From Microbacterium sp. LWO14-1.2 (GTDB lineage Bacteria; Actinomycetota; Actinomycetes; Actinomycetales; Microbacteriaceae), in the NCBI RefSeq assembly GCF_038397715.1, contig NZ_CP151633.1, positions 1,922,001-1,986,000 on the forward strand: 64,000 nucleotides of DNA. The letters run 5' to 3'. A program made the translations under genes and the position numbers. The notes under the pieces were generated by a model, which made no database searches, was not told where the DNA came from, and worked only from the letters and a program-made list of their open reading frames with translations. This document shows, in pieces, positions 35,795 through 45,577 of this stretch; position 1 is the stretch's first letter; each line of letters begins with the position of its first letter.

Positions 35795-37381
35795 ATGTCG
35801 TCACGTCGCAGCACGTCCGTCATCGCGATCGGAGCGGTCTCGCTCCTCGCGCTCGCAGGATGCTCCGGAGGCAACTCCGCGAACAACAGCGATGGCAACT
35901 CGTCGTCCGGTTCGCTCGTCATCGACACGGCGTTCTCGATCGAGACCGCCGACCCCGGCCACACCTATGACCCGACCGGCAACATGATCGCCAAGGCGCT
36001 CTACGAGACGCTCGTCGACTTCGAGGGCTCCGACGTGTCGACTCCGGTCCCCGGTCTCGCGTCCTGGGAGCAGAACGACGCCGCGACCGAGTTCACCTTC
36101 ACGCTCGAGGGCGACCGCGTCTTCTCCGACGGCTCGCCGATCGAGGCGAAGGACGTCGTCTTCACCCTGCAGCGCATCCAGGGCATGGAAGACGCGAAGC
36201 CGAACTTCCTGCTCGGCGGTCTCACCATCACCGAGGTCGACGACAAGACCATCAGCATCACCTCCGAGACGCCGCTGCTGCAGCTGCCCGCGATCCTCGC
36301 GAACCCCGCACTCGGCATCGTCAACTCCGACGTCGTGATCGAGAACGGCGGCACGACCGACGGCTCCGACTCGGCGCAGAAGTTCCTCGACGGCGCCTCC
36401 GCCGGTTCCGGACCCTTCGTGCTCGACACCCTCGACCTCTCGTCGCAGGTCGTGCTGACGAAGAACGACGAGTACAACGGCGACGAGGAGGCCGGCTACG
36501 ACCGCGTCGTGGTGCGCAACGTCTCGGAGAGCGCGACCCAGCTCGCGAACCTCAAGGGCGGCGACTCCATGGTCGCGATGGACCTCAACGGCGACCAGGT
36601 CGCCGGTCTGGGCGATGGCCTCCAGGTCGAATCGGTCCCCTCCGGTCAGACCATCTTCCTGCTGCTGAACCAGTCCTCGGCCGTCGCCGGCGACCTCGCG
36701 AACGTGAAGATCGCCGAGGCCATCCGCTACGCGCTCGACTACGACGCTCTGCTCGAGCTCGCGGGTTCCGGTGCCGTGCAGGCGACCGGTGTCATCCCGC
36801 CCGGATTCGAGGGTGCCCTCGACAGCGGTGTGGAGCAGGACCTCGAGAAGTCGAAGGCCGCGCTCGCCGAGGCCGGCTACACCGGTCAGACGCTGAAGCT
36901 GCAGTTCCCGAACGACTACCCCGTCGGCGGCGTGGAGTTCACCCCGCTCGCCGAGCGCGTGCAGGCGCAGCTCGAGGATGCCGGCATCACGGTCGAGCTC
37001 GCTCCGGCGCCGTTCGCCACCGAGCTCGACGCGTACGTCAACGGCACCGAGGGCTTCGGCCTGTGGTTCTGGGGTCCCGACTACGCCGACTCCGCGAACT
37101 TCCTGCCCTTCGCCCCCGGCCTGAAGGTCGGCCTCCGCGCCGGCTGGACCGCCGAGGCGAACCCCGAGATCGCGGGCATCGCCGCCGGTGCGGCCGCCGC
37201 GACCGACGAGGGCCAGCGCAGCGAGGCGTTCACCGCGTTCGCCGAGGCCATGCAGGTCGAGGGTCCGTTCGTGCCGCTGATCGTCCCCGGTCGCAACATC
37301 GCCACGGCGGATGCCGTCTCCGGCGCCGTGTACAACTCGGTGTGGGAGATGGACATCGCCGAGATCCAGCCCGCCGGCTGA
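35795..37381 (+). CDS. peptide/nickel-type ABC transporter substrate-binding lipoprotein
   Basis: 528 residues. The lipoprotein signal ends LLALAGC, with the lipidated cysteine at 23. The mature part has the SBP_bac_5 pattern: TADPGHTYDPTGNMIAKALYETLVDFEG, described in pieces (GHTYDPTGNMIAKALYETL), FTLEGDRVFSDGSPIEAKDVVFT, and RYALDYDALLELAG. Such proteins bind di/oligopeptides, opines or similar ligands. ATG 35795 follows TGGAGG; an upstream ATG at 35768 is less well placed. It is the first gene of a five-gene import operon. Confidence 0.93.
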   Translation: MSSRRSTSVIAIGAVSLLALAGCSGGNSANNSDGNSSSGSLVIDTAFSIETADPGHTYDPTGNMIAKALYETLVDFEGSDVSTPVPGLASWEQNDAATEFTFTLEGDRVFSDGSPIEAKDVVFTLQRIQGMEDAKPNFLLGGLTITEVDDKTISITSETPLLQLPAILANPALGIVNSDVVIENGGTTDGSDSAQKFLDGASAGSGPFVLDTLDLSSQVVLTKNDEYNGDEEAGYDRVVVRNVSESATQLANLKGGDSMVAMDLNGDQVAGLGDGLQVESVPSGQTIFLLLNQSSAVAGDLANVKIAEAIRYALDYDALLELAGSGAVQATGVIPPGFEGALDSGVEQDLEKSKAALAEAGYTGQTLKLQFPNDYPVGGVEFTPLAERVQAQLEDAGITVELAPAPFATELDAYVNGTEGFGLWFWGPDYADSANFLPFAPGLKVGLRAGWTAEANPEIAGIAAGAAAATDEGQRSEAFTAFAEAMQVEGPFVPLIVPGRNIATADAVSGAVYNSVWEMDIAEIQPAG

Positions 37382-37395
37382 GAGGGCTCTGACGC

Positions 37396-38457
37396 ATGAC
37401 GACGGTGGCCGTGCAACGCCAGGCGCAGCGTCGCAGGTCGCCGCTCGTCGGCTACCTGCTGCGCCGGGCCGGAACCTCCCTGCTCCTGCTGGTGGGGGTC
37501 ACGATCGTGACCTTCGCGCTGACGAACCTCGTGCCCGGCGACCCCGTGTCGGCGGCACTCGGCGAGGGCGCGTCGCAGAACCCCGCGACGCGTGAGGCGT
37601 TCATCAAGGAGCACGGGCTCGACCAGCCGTTGTTCGTGCAGTACTTCATCTACATGGGGAACCTGCTCCGCGGGGACCTCGGCACATCGCTGGTGACCGG
37701 GCGACCGGTCACCAGCGATCTCGCCACCGCCGTGCCGGCGACCATCGAGATCGCGATCGGCGCGATCATCCTGAGCCTCGCCGTCAGCATCGTGCTCGGC
37801 ACGCTCGCCGCGTACCGCCGCGGGCTCGTCACCGATCAGGTCATCCGGGTCGTGACGCTGGTCGGCCTCAGCGTCCCCACCTTCTGGCTCGCTCTCGTGA
37901 GCTTCTACGTCTTCTTCCTCGAGCTGCGCATCGCGCCCGGATCGGGCCGCATCTCGCCCTCGATCACACCGCCGCCCCGCATCACCGGGCTGTACACGGT
38001 CGACTACCTCCTCAACGGCGACGGGGTCGGCTTCTTCGACGCCCTCGCGCACCTCGCCCTGCCGGTCATGGTGCTGTCGCTCGTGACGATCGGTCTGCTC
38101 ACGCGGTTCATCCGCACGTCGGTGCTCGAGGTGCTCGGCAGCGACTACGTGCGCGCGGCCAGGGCCAAGGGGCTCCCCGCGATGCGCGTCATCCTCGACT
38201 ACGTGCTGCGCGGCGCGTCGCTCCCGATCCTCACCGTCGTGGGCGTCGCGTTCGGCTCGCTGCTCTCCGGCACGGTGCTCGTCGAGTCGGTGTTCGCGTG
38301 GCCGGGGCTCGGCACGTACGCCTACAACTCCGCCGCCAACCTCGACCTGCCGGGCATCATGGGCGTCGGTCTCGTCGTCGGCGTCATCTACCTCCTCATC
38401 AACTTCGTCGTCGATCTGCTCTACGGCGTCCTGGACCCGAGAGTGAGGATCGCATGA
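37396..38457 (+). CDS. ABC transporter permease, DppB type
   Basis: 353 residues, six helices, with the DppB/OppB entry motif (LLVGVTIVTFALTNLVPGDP), the conserved HGLDQPLFVQYFIYMGNLLRGDLG loop (quoted in part) and the EAA motif DYVRAARAKGLPAMRVI that contacts the ATPases. It pairs with the next permease; their genes overlap by 4 bp. Confidence 0.93.
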   Translation: MTTVAVQRQAQRRRSPLVGYLLRRAGTSLLLLVGVTIVTFALTNLVPGDPVSAALGEGASQNPATREAFIKEHGLDQPLFVQYFIYMGNLLRGDLGTSLVTGRPVTSDLATAVPATIEIAIGAIILSLAVSIVLGTLAAYRRGLVTDQVIRVVTLVGLSVPTFWLALVSFYVFFLELRIAPGSGRISPSITPPPRITGLYTVDYLLNGDGVGFFDALAHLALPVMVLSLVTIGLLTRFIRTSVLEVLGSDYVRAARAKGLPAMRVILDYVLRGASLPILTVVGVAFGSLLSGTVLVESVFAWPGLGTYAYNSAANLDLPGIMGVGLVVGVIYLLINFVVDLLYGVLDPRVRIA

Positions 38458-39365
38458 GCCGCATCGACTCGGCATCCGGGCCCTGGCGGTTCCGCTTCCG
38501 CTGGCCGCGCGCCTGGCGCACCCCGCTCGGCGTGATCGGCACCGTGATCGCCGCCGCCTGGATCATCGTCGCGTTCACGGCGCAGTGGTGGGTGCCGTAC
38601 GGGCCGAACGCCCAGGTGCTCCCGCGCCTGCAGGAGCCGGGGATCGACACCCTGCTCGGCACCGACGGCAACGGTCGCGACATCTTCTCGCGTCTGATGA
38701 CCGGCGCGACGGTCAGCCTGCCGCTGGCGCTCATGCTCGTGATCGCCGCGATGATCATCGGCACCACGATCGGCGCCGTCGCCGGGTACTTCGGTCGCGG
38801 CGTCGACGAGACGCTCATGCGCATCACCGACCTGTTCATGGCGTTCCCGACCGTCATTCTCGCGATGGTCGTGGCGGCGTCGCTCGGTCCGTCGCTGTTC
38901 AACGCCGTGATCGCCGCGATCGTCGTGTCGTGGCCGCAGTACGCCCGTGTCACCCGCAGCATCGTGCTCGGGCTGCGCGGACAGAACTACGTCATCGCCG
39001 GACGCCTGCTCGGCCATTCGCCCGTCCGCACGCTCTTCGTCGACATCCTCCCCAACATCGCCGGACCCATGCTCGTGCTGGCGACCCTCGACATCGGCGC
39101 GGCGATCCTGCTGCTCTCCGGCCTGTCGTTCCTCGGACTCGGCGCGCAACCGCCGACCGCCGAGTGGGGGTCGATGATCTCCGCGGCCATGCAGAACTTC
39201 GACGCGTGGTGGCTCGGGGTGTTCCCCGGACTCGCGATCCTCACCGTCGTGCTCGCGTTCAACTTCCTCGGTGACGCGATGCGCGACGTGCTCGACCCGA
39301 CGGCCGAGGTCACGCACGAGAAGCAGGCCGACCACGTCGCCTCGGCGAAGGGAGCGGCGGCATGA
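38454..39365 (+). CDS. ABC transporter permease, DppC type
   Basis: 303 residues. The N-terminal helix and GTDGNGRDIFSRLMTGATVS motif identify the DppC/OppC subfamily; the EAA loop is QNYVIAGRLLGHSPVRTLF. It overlaps both neighbours by 4 bp (ATGA). Confidence 0.92.
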   Translation: MSRIDSASGPWRFRFRWPRAWRTPLGVIGTVIAAAWIIVAFTAQWWVPYGPNAQVLPRLQEPGIDTLLGTDGNGRDIFSRLMTGATVSLPLALMLVIAAMIIGTTIGAVAGYFGRGVDETLMRITDLFMAFPTVILAMVVAASLGPSLFNAVIAAIVVSWPQYARVTRSIVLGLRGQNYVIAGRLLGHSPVRTLFVDILPNIAGPMLVLATLDIGAAILLLSGLSFLGLGAQPPTAEWGSMISAAMQNFDAWWLGVFPGLAILTVVLAFNFLGDAMRDVLDPTAEVTHEKQADHVASAKGAAA

Positions 39366-40222
39366 ACGCGTCCGCAGCAGCGCCGGCCCTCCGCATCCGC
39401 GATCTGACGATCGAGATCGGCCGCCCTCTCGTGCACGGCATCTCACTCGACCTGCAGGCGGGGCGCATCCACGGACTCGCCGGCGAATCGGGATCGGGCA
39501 AGACCCTCACCTCGCTGGCCGTGCTCGGCCTCCTGCCGCGCCAGGCGCGCACCGGCGGCTCGATCACCCTCGCGGGCGAGGAGCTCGTCGGACTCCGTCG
39601 GCGCGGTTTCAACCGCATCCGGGGAAAGCGCATCGCGATGGTCTTCCAGGACCCGTCCGCCTCGCTGCACCCCCAGCTGCCCGTCGGCCGCCAGCTCACC
39701 GACCACATGCGGGTGCACCTCGGACTCCGCGGCGCCGCCGCGACGGCCAGGGCGATCGAACTGCTCGAGACGGTGCAGGTGCCGAATCCGGATGCTGCGC
39801 TCAAGCGCTACCCGCACCAGTTCTCCGGGGGTCAGCGTCAGCGCATCGCGATCGCGTGCGCGCTCGCCTGCGATCCGGAGGTGCTGCTCGCCGACGAGCC
39901 GACCACGGCCCTCGACGTCACGGTGCAGGCCGGCATCCTGAAGCTCCTCCGCGACCTCGCCACCGAGCGCGATCTCGCGGTGCTGCTTGTCACGCACGAC
40001 CTGGGCGTGATGAGCGCGATCGCCGACGAGGTCGCCGTCATGAAGGACGGTCGGATCGTCGAGAAGGCCGACCGCGAGACGCTGTTCCGCGACCCGCAGC
40101 ACGAGTACACCCGCACGCTGCTCGCCGCACTCCCCGGCTCGAAGGTCGAGGAAGCGGCCGGCGGACCCGTCGCGGATGTCGACCCGGTCGCGCCCAGCGA
40201 GAAGGAGGATGCCGATGAGTGA
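39362..40222 (+). CDS. ABC transporter ATPase, DppD type
   Basis: 286-residue nucleotide-binding subunit: Walker A GESGSGKT near 39-46, Q-loop VFQDPSASL, signature FSGGQRQRIAIA, Walker B LLADEPTTALD, and H-loop LLVTHDLGV. It ends with an acidic tail overlapping the next ATPase gene by 8 bp. It forms a heterodimer with that ATPase. Confidence 0.93.
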   Translation: MNASAAAPALRIRDLTIEIGRPLVHGISLDLQAGRIHGLAGESGSGKTLTSLAVLGLLPRQARTGGSITLAGEELVGLRRRGFNRIRGKRIAMVFQDPSASLHPQLPVGRQLTDHMRVHLGLRGAAATARAIELLETVQVPNPDAALKRYPHQFSGGQRQRIAIACALACDPEVLLADEPTTALDVTVQAGILKLLRDLATERDLAVLLVTHDLGVMSAIADEVAVMKDGRIVEKADRETLFRDPQHEYTRTLLAALPGSKVEEAAGGPVADVDPVAPSEKEDADE

Positions 40223-41054
40223 CGTCTCCGTCCTCGACGCGCGGGGCGTCGTCGTGCGCTACCCGGGCAACCCGCCGGTCGTCGCCGTCGACCAGGTGTC
40301 GATGCAGGTCGCACCCGGGGAGACCGTCGCGCTGGTCGGCGAGTCGGGCAGCGGCAAGTCGAGCCTCGCCCGCGCGGTCGTCGGCATCGAGAAGATCGCC
40401 GCCGGTGAAGTGCGGTTCCGCGATGCGCCGGTCACGCCGCTCGGCATCCGCCGCCGGAAGCTCGCGCTCACCGGCATCCAGATGGTGTTCCAGGACCCGT
40501 CGACGTCGCTGAACCCGCGCCGCCGGGTGGGCGACCAGATCGCCGACGGCATCACGACCGCTCGGGCACGCGGCGCCGAGGGCTCGCGCGTGGAGGAGTG
40601 GCTCGAGCGCGTCGGGCTCCCGGCTCAGGTCGCGACCCGGTTCCCGCACCAGTTCTCGGGCGGGCAGAAGCAGCGCATCGCGATCGCCAGGGCGCTCGCA
40701 GCGCGGCCGTCGCTGCTCGTGGCCGACGAGCCGATCTCGGCCCTGGACGCCTCGACGCAGACCAGCGTCGCCGGACTCATGCGCGACCTCGTCGCCGAGG
40801 CCGGAGCGGGGATGCTGTTCATCTCGCACGACCTCGCCGTGGTCCGCCGCATCGCCGACCGCACCTTCGTCATGTACGCGGGCCGCGTGCTGGAGTCGGG
40901 GCCGACCGATCGCGTGTGGGCTGCGCCGCAGCATCCGTACACCCGGGCTCTGCTCGCGGCGATCCCGGAGCCGGACGGCACCGGGCGCATCCCCGCCGCT
41001 CCGTCGACCGACGAGCGGATCGCCTGGTCGGAGATCCCGCCCGTCATCGGCTGA
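40215..41054 (+). CDS. ABC transporter ATPase, DppF type
   Basis: 279 residues: Walker A GESGSGKSS, Q-loop MVFQDPSTSLNPRRRVGDQI, signature FSGGQKQRIAIA, Walker B LLVADEPISALDAST, and H-loop LFISHDLAV, followed by the oligopeptide-family C-terminal motif HPYTRALLAAIPEPD. ATG 40215 is 7 bp after AAGGAG and preferred to ATG 40209. Last gene of the operon. Confidence 0.93.
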   Translation: MSDVSVLDARGVVVRYPGNPPVVAVDQVSMQVAPGETVALVGESGSGKSSLARAVVGIEKIAAGEVRFRDAPVTPLGIRRRKLALTGIQMVFQDPSTSLNPRRRVGDQIADGITTARARGAEGSRVEEWLERVGLPAQVATRFPHQFSGGQKQRIAIARALAARPSLLVADEPISALDASTQTSVAGLMRDLVAEAGAGMLFISHDLAVVRRIADRTFVMYAGRVLESGPTDRVWAAPQHPYTRALLAAIPEPDGTGRIPAAPSTDERIAWSEIPPVIG

Positions 41055-41092
41055 CGTCCGGGTCGGGGGTCGGCGCGTGCTTCCGGTACCAG

Positions 41093-41108
41093 CCCCGAAG
41101 TGTCGGGG
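41093..41108. terminator. bidirectional hairpin between ABC operon and lacI gene
   Basis: CCCCGA-AGTG-TCGGGG in the 64-bp gap between convergent genes. Short, strong stem with no U-tract. Confidence 0.6.
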
Positions 41109-41118
41109 ACGGGCCGGG

Positions 41119-42111
41119 TCAGCGGGCGATGAGGCGGTGGGGCACCTCGTGGTGCGATCCGGGTGCGGTCTTCGCGTCCTGCAGGATGTCGAGGATGACG
41201 GATGCCGCCTGCTCGACGCCGTGGTCGACGGTCGAGAACGCCGGGATGTGGAAGCGTCCCTCCTCGATGTCGTCGAAACCCATCACCTGCACCCGGTCGG
41301 GCACCGAGATGCCGTGGCTGCCGAGTGTGTACAGCGCGCCCAGCGCCAGGCTGTCGCTGAAGCAGAACAGGGCGTCGAAGTCGGTGCCCTCCGCGATGAG
41401 CCGCTCGACGGCGATCGATCCCTCGGCGCGGTTGAACTGGTCGACCGTGGCGTAGAGCGCGGGGTCGTCGGCGATGCCCGCGGCGGCCAGCGCCTGTCGA
41501 TAGCCGTCGAACCGGAGGCGGGAGGTGGCGGTCGGCCCCGACTGCTGCACGCCGACCGCGGCGATGCGCCGGCGCCCCTGTTCGATCAGGTGCGCGGTGG
41601 CGGCGGCTGCCGCTGACACGTTGTCGATGCCGACGTGGTGCACGGCGGGGGTCAGCAGTTCCTCGGCCTGCTCGCCGATGAGCACGAGCGGGGGAGAGGC
41701 CGGTCGGCCCACGAGGTCGTCGGGGCGCAGAGCCAGGGGGCTCATGACGATCCCGTCGAGCGCGGGGAATCCCTCACCGGCCATCATGGCGAGCTCGGCC
41801 GCGCGGTCGGCGCCGGTCTGCGCGATGAGCACCGTGAGGGACCGTGTCTGAGCCGCGCTCACGAACTGCGAGGCGAACTCGGCGAAGTACGGCTCGCGCA
41901 GGTCGGGGAGCACGAGGGCGATGAGCCCGCTGCGGCCGTTGCGCAGCTGTCGAGCCGCGAGGTTGGGGCGGTAGCCGAGCTCGTCGATCGCGGCGAGGAT
42001 GCGCTGGCGCACCTCGTCGCCGACCCAGCCGGTGCCGTTCACGACGTTGGAGACCGATTTGGCGCTGACGCCGACCCGGGCGGCGACGTCGGCGAGCGTG
42101 ACGCGGGGCAT
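41119..42111 (-). CDS. LacI-family transcriptional repressor of the glycan operon
   Basis: 330 residues. The N-terminal helix-turn-helix and hinge are textbook (VTLADVAARVGVSAKSVSNV, then LGYRPNLAARQLRNGRSGLI); the rest is the periplasmic-binding-protein-like sugar domain (LIAQTGADRAAELAMMAGEG, HHVGIDNVSAAAAATAHLIE, VMGFDDIEEGRFHIPAFSTV). It is divergent from the glycoside hydrolase operon, with two matching palindromic operators between the two genes. The effector is probably a sugar released or imported by that operon. Confidence 0.92.
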   Translation of the reverse strand: MPRVTLADVAARVGVSAKSVSNVVNGTGWVGDEVRQRILAAIDELGYRPNLAARQLRNGRSGLIALVLPDLREPYFAEFASQFVSAAQTRSLTVLIAQTGADRAAELAMMAGEGFPALDGIVMSPLALRPDDLVGRPASPPLVLIGEQAEELLTPAVHHVGIDNVSAAAAATAHLIEQGRRRIAAVGVQQSGPTATSRLRFDGYRQALAAAGIADDPALYATVDQFNRAEGSIAVERLIAEGTDFDALFCFSDSLALGALYTLGSHGISVPDRVQVMGFDDIEEGRFHIPAFSTVDHGVEQAASVILDILQDAKTAPGSHHEVPHRLIAR

Positions 42112-42145
42112 GCGGGGCTCCTCTGAGACGGACGGCGTTCTTCGG

Positions 42146-42193
42146 TTGACTCTAGTTCAACGTGGAACTATCGTGTAGTTCAACGTGGAACGG
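42146..42193 (+). promoter_or_regulatory. glycan operon promoter with two LacI operators
   Basis: The -35 TTGACT (42146-42151) and -10 TATCGT (42169-42174) are 17 bp apart. Operator 1, TAGTTCAACGTGGAACTA (42153-42170), fills the spacer; operator 2, TAGTTCAACGTGGAACGG (42176-42193), covers the start site. They are 23 bp apart, so a repressor would block the promoter twice on nearly the same face. Confidence 0.8.
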
Positions 42194-42274
42194 AAAGCGA
42201 TTTCCGAGCCGCCGACGACGGCGGATCAGACGACGAGAACCGGCGCAGATGCCGGAAGAGGGAGCCCACCCGTG

Positions 42275-44131
42275 GTGACGCACGACGCCGACCGAACGAA
42301 CGAGACCCTGCGCGCGAGCGCGCTGGAGTCGGCCCGCCCGCGGCCGCAGCTCGTGCGCGAGTCGTTCCTCCTGCTCGACGGAGAGTGGGGCTTCGCGCAC
42401 GACGACGCCGACCGCGGCCTCGCGGAGCGGTGGTTCGACGGACGCGCGCTGGGCGGCAGCATCCTCGTCCCGTTCCCGCCCGAGTCGCCGGCGTCCGGCG
42501 TCGGCGAGACGGGGTTCCACCCGGTCGTCTGGTACCGCCGCTCGCTCACCGGCGCGCAGCTCGCCGAGGTCGGCCACGCAGCGGGGGAGCGGGCCGTCCT
42601 CCACTTCGGGGCGGTCGACTACCGGGCCTCCGTCTGGATCGACGGGCAGCTGGTCGGATGCCACGAGGGCGGCCACACGCCCTTCGCGCTCGACATCACC
42701 GACGCGCTCGACCCCACGACCGACGAGCACGCGATCGTCGTACGCGCCGAGGACGACCCGCACGACCTCTCCCAGCCGCGCGGCAAGCAGGACTGGGAGG
42801 AGCACCCGCACGCGATCTGGTACCACCGCACGACCGGCATCTGGCAGTCGGTGTGGCTGGAATCGGTCGCCCCGCAGCACATCACGGGGCTGAACTGGAC
42901 CAGCGACCTCACCGCCGGCACGGTGACGCTCGACCTCACGCTCAGCCGCGGCGACCGGGCGAGCGCGCGCGTTCGGATCGCCCATGCGGGACGCGAACTC
43001 GCCGCGGCGACCGTGCAGACGACCGGCACGAGGGCCACCCTGACGGTCGCCCTCGACGGGCAGAGCAACGGCCAGAACTACGAGGGACTGCTGTGGCGCC
43101 CCGGACAGCCCACGCTGCTCGACGCCTGGATCGAACTCGACGACGGGGAGCGGACGGATGCCGTCGCCAGCTACCTCGGCCTGCGCAGCGTCTCGTGGAG
43201 CGACGGAGCACTCCTGCTCAACGACCGGCCGGTGACGCTGCGCTCGGTGCTCAGCCAGGGCTACTGGCCGGAGTCGCACCTCGCCGCACCCTCGCCCGAC
43301 GCGCTGCGCCGCGAGGCCGAGCTGATCGCGGAGCTGGGGTTCAACTCCGTGCGCGTGCATCAGAAGGTCGAGGACGACCGTTTCCTCTACTGGGCCGACC
43401 GGCTCGGGCTGCTCGTGTGGGGCGAGATGGCCGCGACGTACACGTTCGACGAGCGGGCCGTGCAGCGCACCACCGCCGAGTGGACGGCCGCCGTGCTGCG
43501 CGACCGCGCCCACCCGAGCATCGTCACGTGGGTGCCGCTCAACGAGAGCTGGGGAGTGCAGCACATCGCCTCGCGGGCGGATCAGCGGGCGTTCGCCGAG
43601 GGGCTGTACCAGCTCACCAAGGCCCTCGATCCCACGAGGCCCGTCATCTCGAACGACGGCTGGGAGCTCGGCACGTCCGACCTGTGGACCATGCACGACT
43701 ACGAGGCCGACGGCGAGGTCCTCGCCGACCGCTACGACATCGACGACGCCGAGCTGCGCGCGTACATCTCGGGCATCGGCCCGGCCGGGCGCCGGGTGCG
43801 ACTGCCCGGCACCTCCGACGACGGCCAGCCGATCATGCTCACCGAGTTCGGCGGCGTGAAGTGGGCGGCCGACGCGAGCCCCGAGGACTCGTGGGGCTAC
43901 TCCGAGGCCGCCGGTGCCGAGGACTACACCCGCATGCTCGCGTCGATCCTCGGTGCCGTGCAATCGGGGACCCGCGGTTTCCGAGGTCGCGCACGCGGTC
44001 TCTCCGGCTGGTGCTGGACCCAGCTCACCGACACGATGCAGGAGCGCAACGGCCTGCTCACCGAGACCCGCGAGCCCAAGCTGCCCGTCGAGATCATCCG
44101 CTCGCTGATCCAGGGGACCGAGATCGCCTGA
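42275..44131 (+). CDS. glycoside hydrolase family 2 (beta-galactosidase/glucuronidase type)
   Basis: 618 residues. A sugar-binding jelly-roll (VDYRASVWIDGQLVGCHEGG), an Ig-like domain and a TIM barrel follow in the usual family-2 order. The acid/base is in VPLNESWG (Glu 424) and the likely nucleophile in LTEFGG (Glu 524). No signal peptide, so it acts on imported oligosaccharides. I chose GTG 42275, behind GAGGGAG; a GTG at 42185 would lie inside operator 2 and only a few bases from the transcription start. It leads an eight-gene operon. Confidence 0.9.
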   Translation: MTHDADRTNETLRASALESARPRPQLVRESFLLLDGEWGFAHDDADRGLAERWFDGRALGGSILVPFPPESPASGVGETGFHPVVWYRRSLTGAQLAEVGHAAGERAVLHFGAVDYRASVWIDGQLVGCHEGGHTPFALDITDALDPTTDEHAIVVRAEDDPHDLSQPRGKQDWEEHPHAIWYHRTTGIWQSVWLESVAPQHITGLNWTSDLTAGTVTLDLTLSRGDRASARVRIAHAGRELAAATVQTTGTRATLTVALDGQSNGQNYEGLLWRPGQPTLLDAWIELDDGERTDAVASYLGLRSVSWSDGALLLNDRPVTLRSVLSQGYWPESHLAAPSPDALRREAELIAELGFNSVRVHQKVEDDRFLYWADRLGLLVWGEMAATYTFDERAVQRTTAEWTAAVLRDRAHPSIVTWVPLNESWGVQHIASRADQRAFAEGLYQLTKALDPTRPVISNDGWELGTSDLWTMHDYEADGEVLADRYDIDDAELRAYISGIGPAGRRVRLPGTSDDGQPIMLTEFGGVKWAADASPEDSWGYSEAAGAEDYTRMLASILGAVQSGTRGFRGRARGLSGWCWTQLTDTMQERNGLLTETREPKLPVEIIRSLIQGTEIA

Positions 44132-44205
44132 TCGCCCACCGCCGTCCGGCGCATCCTGCCGCCGACACACACCAGGGCTGACGCCCGCTCAATGAGGAGA
44201 CACCC

Positions 44206-45516
44206 ATGTCGAAGAGATTGCCCGCATCGCTCGCCCTCGCCGGCGTCGCCGCCCTCGTGCTCGCCGGCTGCGGCACGGGAGGCGGCTCCGACGCCGCCCC
44301 CGAAGAGGTCACGTTCGACGAGGACACCGCCGCCGAGATCAGCTTCTCGTGGTGGGGGAACGAAGACCGTGCCGCCCGCTTCGAAGAGGTCGTGGCGCTG
44401 TTCAACGAGCAGTACCCGAACGTCGAGGTCGTGCGGAACTTCAACGCCTGGGGCGACTACTGGACCGCGCGCAACACCGAGGCCGCGGGCAAGTCGCTCC
44501 CGGACGTGGTGATGATGGATGCCGGATACCTCGGCGAGTACGCGAGCAAGGGGCTGCTCGCCGACCTGTCTCCCTACCGTGACACGCTGCTGCCGCTCGA
44601 CGGCATCACCGACCAGGTGCTCGGATCGGGCACGGTCGACGATCAGCTCGTCGGGGTCCCGCTCGGCACCAACGCCTGGTCGATGATGTACAACAAGGAC
44701 ATCCTCGACTCGTTCGGCATCGACTACCCGACCGACGACATGACGTGGGACGAGCTGAACGACTTCATCCTCGAGGTGAACGAGGCGGGCGCGGCATCCG
44801 ATCCGAAGATCTACGGCGCCGAAGACTACACGGGCGGCCTCCCCAACTTCATCTACCACCTGATGCAGGACGGCAATCCGGTCTTCGAGGAGGACGGCAC
44901 CCCCGCCTTCGACGAGGACGACGTGATCGAGTACCTCGACAGCGCAGCCGACCTCCGCGAGGACGGTGAGTTCTACCCGGTGGAGCGCAGTGTCGCCCTC
45001 TCGCCGAGCGGCGGATTCCTCGCCGGCGAGGCTGCGATCTGGTTCAACTTCTCGACCACGGTGCTGCAGGGCATGACGGATGCCGGCACCGAGAACATCG
45101 GCATGGTGCAGCCTCCGCTCGAGAAGGGCGAGAAGGAGCACGTGCTCGCCCCCAAGCCGAGCATGCTGCTGAGCGTCGCGAAGAACTCCGACCAGCAGCA
45201 GGCCGCCGCCGCGTTCGTGAACTTCCTCACCACCTCGCCCGAGGTCGCCGAGGTCTTCGGAACCTCGCTCGGCACCCCGCCCACCGAGGAGGGTCGCGCG
45301 GCCATCGACCAGACGCCCGCCGACACCGTCAACCTCGACTACCTCGCGTCGGTCGACGACGAGCTCACCGCCAGCTACCCGATCCTCCCCGCCGGCTACG
45401 GCACGATCGAGGCGAAGTGGGGCGAGCTGCACGAGCAGCTGCGCTACGGCGACCTGACGACGAAGCAGTTCGCGCAGGAGCTGTTCTCCGAGATCTCCCT
45501 CGTGCTCGGATCCTGA
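44206..45516 (+). CDS. sugar ABC transporter substrate-binding lipoprotein
   Basis: 436 residues; lipobox LVLAGC with Cys 22. The mature protein has the SBP_bac_1 pattern (ISFSWWGNEDRAARFEEVVA, FNEQYPNVEVVRNFNAWGDY, DVVMMDAGYLGEYASKGLLA, VGVPLGTNAWSMMYNKD). It captures an oligosaccharide for the two following permeases. No ATPase gene is present; as in other actinobacterial sugar importers, a shared MsiK-like ATPase elsewhere probably powers it. Confidence 0.93.
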   Translation: MSKRLPASLALAGVAALVLAGCGTGGGSDAAPEEVTFDEDTAAEISFSWWGNEDRAARFEEVVALFNEQYPNVEVVRNFNAWGDYWTARNTEAAGKSLPDVVMMDAGYLGEYASKGLLADLSPYRDTLLPLDGITDQVLGSGTVDDQLVGVPLGTNAWSMMYNKDILDSFGIDYPTDDMTWDELNDFILEVNEAGAASDPKIYGAEDYTGGLPNFIYHLMQDGNPVFEEDGTPAFDEDDVIEYLDSAADLREDGEFYPVERSVALSPSGGFLAGEAAIWFNFSTTVLQGMTDAGTENIGMVQPPLEKGEKEHVLAPKPSMLLSVAKNSDQQQAAAAFVNFLTTSPEVAEVFGTSLGTPPTEEGRAAIDQTPADTVNLDYLASVDDELTASYPILPAGYGTIEAKWGELHEQLRYGDLTTKQFAQELFSEISLVLGS

Positions 45517-45577
45517 CCGTCTCGCATCCCCCTGCCGCACGGCCGTGGCGCCCGGCTGCAGGAGAAAGGAACATCCC

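Noticed and set aside
42185..42274. Start of the glycoside hydrolase at GTG 42185
   Set aside because: It lies inside LacI operator 2, about 4 bp from the predicted transcription start, and the added 30 residues are not typical of the family.
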